Below, piece by piece: positions 6,335 to 7,938 of a stretch of DNA of 7,938 bases (positions within the stretch are counted from its first letter, which is position 1; each line of letters opens with the position of its first letter). The stretch covers positions 1 to 7,938 of the forward strand of contig JACDBO010000457.1 of the NCBI GenBank assembly GCA_013694885.1, written 5' to 3'. Source of the DNA: Chloroflexia bacterium. Lineage in GTDB: Bacteria; Chloroflexota; Chloroflexia; Thermomicrobiales; UBA6265. Under the pieces are notes generated by a model. The model saw only the letters and a list, made by a program, of their open reading frames with translations. It did not search any database and was not told the origin of the DNA. The position numbers were made by a program, and so were the translations under genes.

Positions 6335-7264
6335 GTGACCAAGAGACTCCCGTCGTGGACGGTGGCGAGCCCAATCCTGGCCGTTCTTGCCGCCGCCTCG
6401 TTGTGGGGAACCATCGGCGCAGCCTATGCGCTCTATGATCGACACCTCGCCACCGATCCGCTCACAATCGTCACGCTGCGCGCCGCCGTGGCGACTGCCA
6501 TGCTTACCTGCTGGCTCCTCGCGCGCGACCGGACAGCCTTCGCGATCGCTCCGCGCGATGTGCCTCATTTCGCCATGTACGGTTTCGTCAGCGTTACCGC
6601 ATTTTACGTGGTCCTGATCTACAGCTTCGAGCAGACGAGTGTCGCGGTGGGCACGCTCTTGCTCTACCTCGCGCCTGCCTTCGTCGTACTCAGCGCGACG
6701 CTTCTTTTCGGCGACCGGCTGACGGGTACCACGGTGCTCGCGCTTGTGGCCGCGTTTGCGGGCTGCCTGCTCATCGTCGAGGGGTATCGCCCCGCCAAAC
6801 TGTCCGGCAACGCATTGGGTATTGCGCTTGGGCTCGGCTCCGCGCTGTGCTACGCGGGGTTCACGTTGATCGGCAAACCCCTGCTGGCACGCTACCGTCT
6901 GTCGACCGTCGTGTTCTGGTATCTGTTCAGCGGACTCTGGGGGTTGATCGTGGTGCAGGCAATTGCGGGAGCGGGCGGGTGGCCATCGTGGCGAGAGGTG
7001 TTGGTCATCGGCGGCTACTCGGGCGTCTTCAACACACTCGCCCCGGTCTCGCTCTACGCCTGGGGACTGCGTCGGATGACGGCAAGCCAGGCCAGTATCC
7101 TGGCCATGGTCGAACCCGTGGTCGCCATTTCGCTCGCGGCCACTCTCCTCGATGAACACCTGGGCTGGCCACAGCTAGGGGGCGCGATCTGCACGCTGAG
7201 CGGTGTCGCCCTCCTCATGGTCAGGGGAGCGACGAGCCGTCCAAGGCATTCAGACGCACGATGA
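6335..7264 (+). CDS. EamA/DMT-superfamily transporter
   Basis: The 309-residue inner-membrane protein has about ten hydrophobic helices arranged as two EamA repeats (about 14-148 and 160-295). The repeats are visible as matching stretches: LLLYLAPAFVVLSATLLFGD near 107-126 and ILAMVEPVVAISLAATLLDE near 253-272. Family members such as RhaT, YdcZ-like and RarD-like proteins move small metabolites, often exporting amino acids or their derivatives. It starts at GTG 6335, 8 bp after the upstream stop, without a clear ribosome binding site, which suggests translational coupling. Pairing with an amino-acid/imine dehydrogenase suggests it carries that enzyme's substrate or product, but the sequence does not show which or in which direction. 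The charged C-terminal tail (RPRHSDAR) is cytoplasmic by the usual topology. Confidence 0.9.
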   Translation: MTKRLPSWTVASPILAVLAAASLWGTIGAAYALYDRHLATDPLTIVTLRAAVATAMLTCWLLARDRTAFAIAPRDVPHFAMYGFVSVTAFYVVLIYSFEQTSVAVGTLLLYLAPAFVVLSATLLFGDRLTGTTVLALVAAFAGCLLIVEGYRPAKLSGNALGIALGLGSALCYAGFTLIGKPLLARYRLSTVVFWYLFSGLWGLIVVQAIAGAGGWPSWREVLVIGGYSGVFNTLAPVSLYAWGLRRMTASQASILAMVEPVVAISLAATLLDEHLGWPQLGGAICTLSGVALLMVRGATSRPRHSDAR

Positions 7265-7279
7265 CGGGTTGGGACGTGC

Positions 7280-7938
7280 TCATACCCCGGCAACAAGAGC
7301 CGGCTCGCGGGCCGTGATCGGACATGTGCCGGTCGGGCAGACGCCGTCGACCACATGGGCCCGGAACTCGTCTTCATACCACTTGATCATGCCTTGCAAC
7401 GGCACCGGAGCGACCTGACCGAGCCCGCAAAGCGAGAGTTCGATGATGTGCTTGCTGGTGCGTTGCATCAGCGCCAGGTCATCAATCGTGCCTCGACCGA
7501 AGCGGATGCGGTCGAGGATCTCGACGAGGGCAGGGTTGCCGAGCCGGCAGGGGACGCATTTCGCACAGGATTCATACCTGTTGAACGCCGTCAGATAACG
7601 CGCAAAATCGACCACGCAGACGGATTGGTCGAAGACGACCCAGCCGCCTGAGCCGAGCATACCCCCGACCTCGCCCAAGGAGTCGAAGTCGACCGGGATA
7701 TCGAGATGTTCGTCGATGAGCGGGCCGGCCGAGACACCGCCTGTCTGCACCCCTTTGAAGGTGTACCCGTCGCGCATTCCGCCGTAGATCTCGTTGATCA
7801 GCGTGCGCAGGGTCATCCCCATCTCCACCTCGACGACGCCGAGGCGCTTCATGGGGCCTTGGACGGTCATCAGCTTGGTGCCCTTGCTGTTCTCCGTGCC
7901 GATACCGGCGAACCACTCGCCCCCATTGACGATAATGT
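7280..7938 (-). CDS. NuoF/HoxF/FdsB-like NADH-binding flavo-iron-sulfur subunit, C-terminal part
   Basis: About 219 codons are visible; the frame runs off the right edge (its first codons read IIVNGGEWFAGIGTENSKGT), so the FMN/NADH-binding N-terminus is outside. An SLBB-type segment follows (EVEMGMTLRTLINEIYGG). Next comes the 4Fe-4S site ESCAKCVPCRLG with its fourth ligand in SLCGLGQ; Ala replaces the usual Gly of ESCGKC. The form CGLGQVAPVP and the tail VCPTGTCP resemble subunits of soluble NAD-dependent formate dehydrogenases or hydrogenases (FdsB, HoxF, HndC) more than complex I NuoF. Such subunits pass electrons between NADH and iron-sulfur partners. The gene ends tail-to-tail with the transporter, 15 bp between stops, and no partner gene follows, so any partner must lie upstream, beyond the window. 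Family firm, complex uncertain. Confidence 0.88.
   Translation of the reverse strand, partial: IIVNGGEWFAGIGTENSKGTKLMTVQGPMKRLGVVEVEMGMTLRTLINEIYGGMRDGYTFKGVQTGGVSAGPLIDEHLDIPVDFDSLGEVGGMLGSGGWVVFDQSVCVVDFARYLTAFNRYESCAKCVPCRLGNPALVEILDRIRFGRGTIDDLALMQRTSKHIIELSLCGLGQVAPVPLQGMIKWYEDEFRAHVVDGVCPTGTCPITAREPALVAGV

Noticed and set aside
6149..7159. 336-residue minus-strand open frame
   Set aside because: It lies antisense to the dehydrogenase and the transporter, both clearly coding; its translation is low-complexity and Arg/Glu-rich with no family features. A shadow frame of high GC.
1..7938. CRISPR array, tRNA or rRNA genes
   Set aside because: No regularly spaced repeats and no cloverleaf or rRNA-like sequence were seen by eye on either strand.

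Overview
The window is GC-rich bacterial chromosome. The protein set (a RodZ-like membrane HTH protein with a Pro/Thr/Glu-rich linker, an ornithine-cyclodeaminase/mu-crystallin family enzyme, an EamA transporter, a NuoF-like flavo-iron-sulfur subunit and an IS630 remnant) suits a Chloroflexota/Thermomicrobia-type organism. That placement is inference from general character, not from a marker gene.

Layout. Bases 1-686 hold the 3' part of an IS630-family transposase on the plus strand, broken by two opposite frameshifts. Bases 687-1248 have no recognisable gene but are rich in inverted repeats: a 114-bp element with 29-bp imperfect terminal inverted repeats, a branched hairpin structure at 835-929 with a terminator-like arm, and two related hairpin modules about 300 bp apart. 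The second module overlaps the rodZ-like stop codon. On the minus strand, 4883-2481 encodes an 800-residue protein of unknown function with two related cysteine modules at its ends and a long Cys-free, probably disordered middle. It is followed by a RodZ-like gene (2229-1249). A striking 30-bp palindrome that is also a 12-bp tandem repeat sits at the stop of the large gene.

The 453-bp region 4884-5336 separates this leftward pair from a rightward pair. It holds one good sigma70-type promoter in each direction. It also holds a T-box-like core motif in the leader of the rightward pair, though no complete T-box leader could be recognised. The rightward pair is an ornithine cyclodeaminase/mu-crystallin family dehydrogenase (5337-6326) and, 8 bp later, a 10-helix EamA/DMT transporter (6335-7264). 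They are almost certainly one operon handling a small amino acid, imine or related compound. The enzyme lacks the aspartate expected of true ornithine cyclodeaminase.

At the right edge, converging on the transporter with 15 bp between stops, is the C-terminal part of a NuoF/HoxF/FdsB-like NADH-binding subunit (minus strand, running off the window).

The points most worth following are the double-ended cysteine-module protein, the T-box-like leader, the repeated hairpin modules, and the transposase frameshifts, one of which lies at an A7G5 tract typical of programmed slippage.
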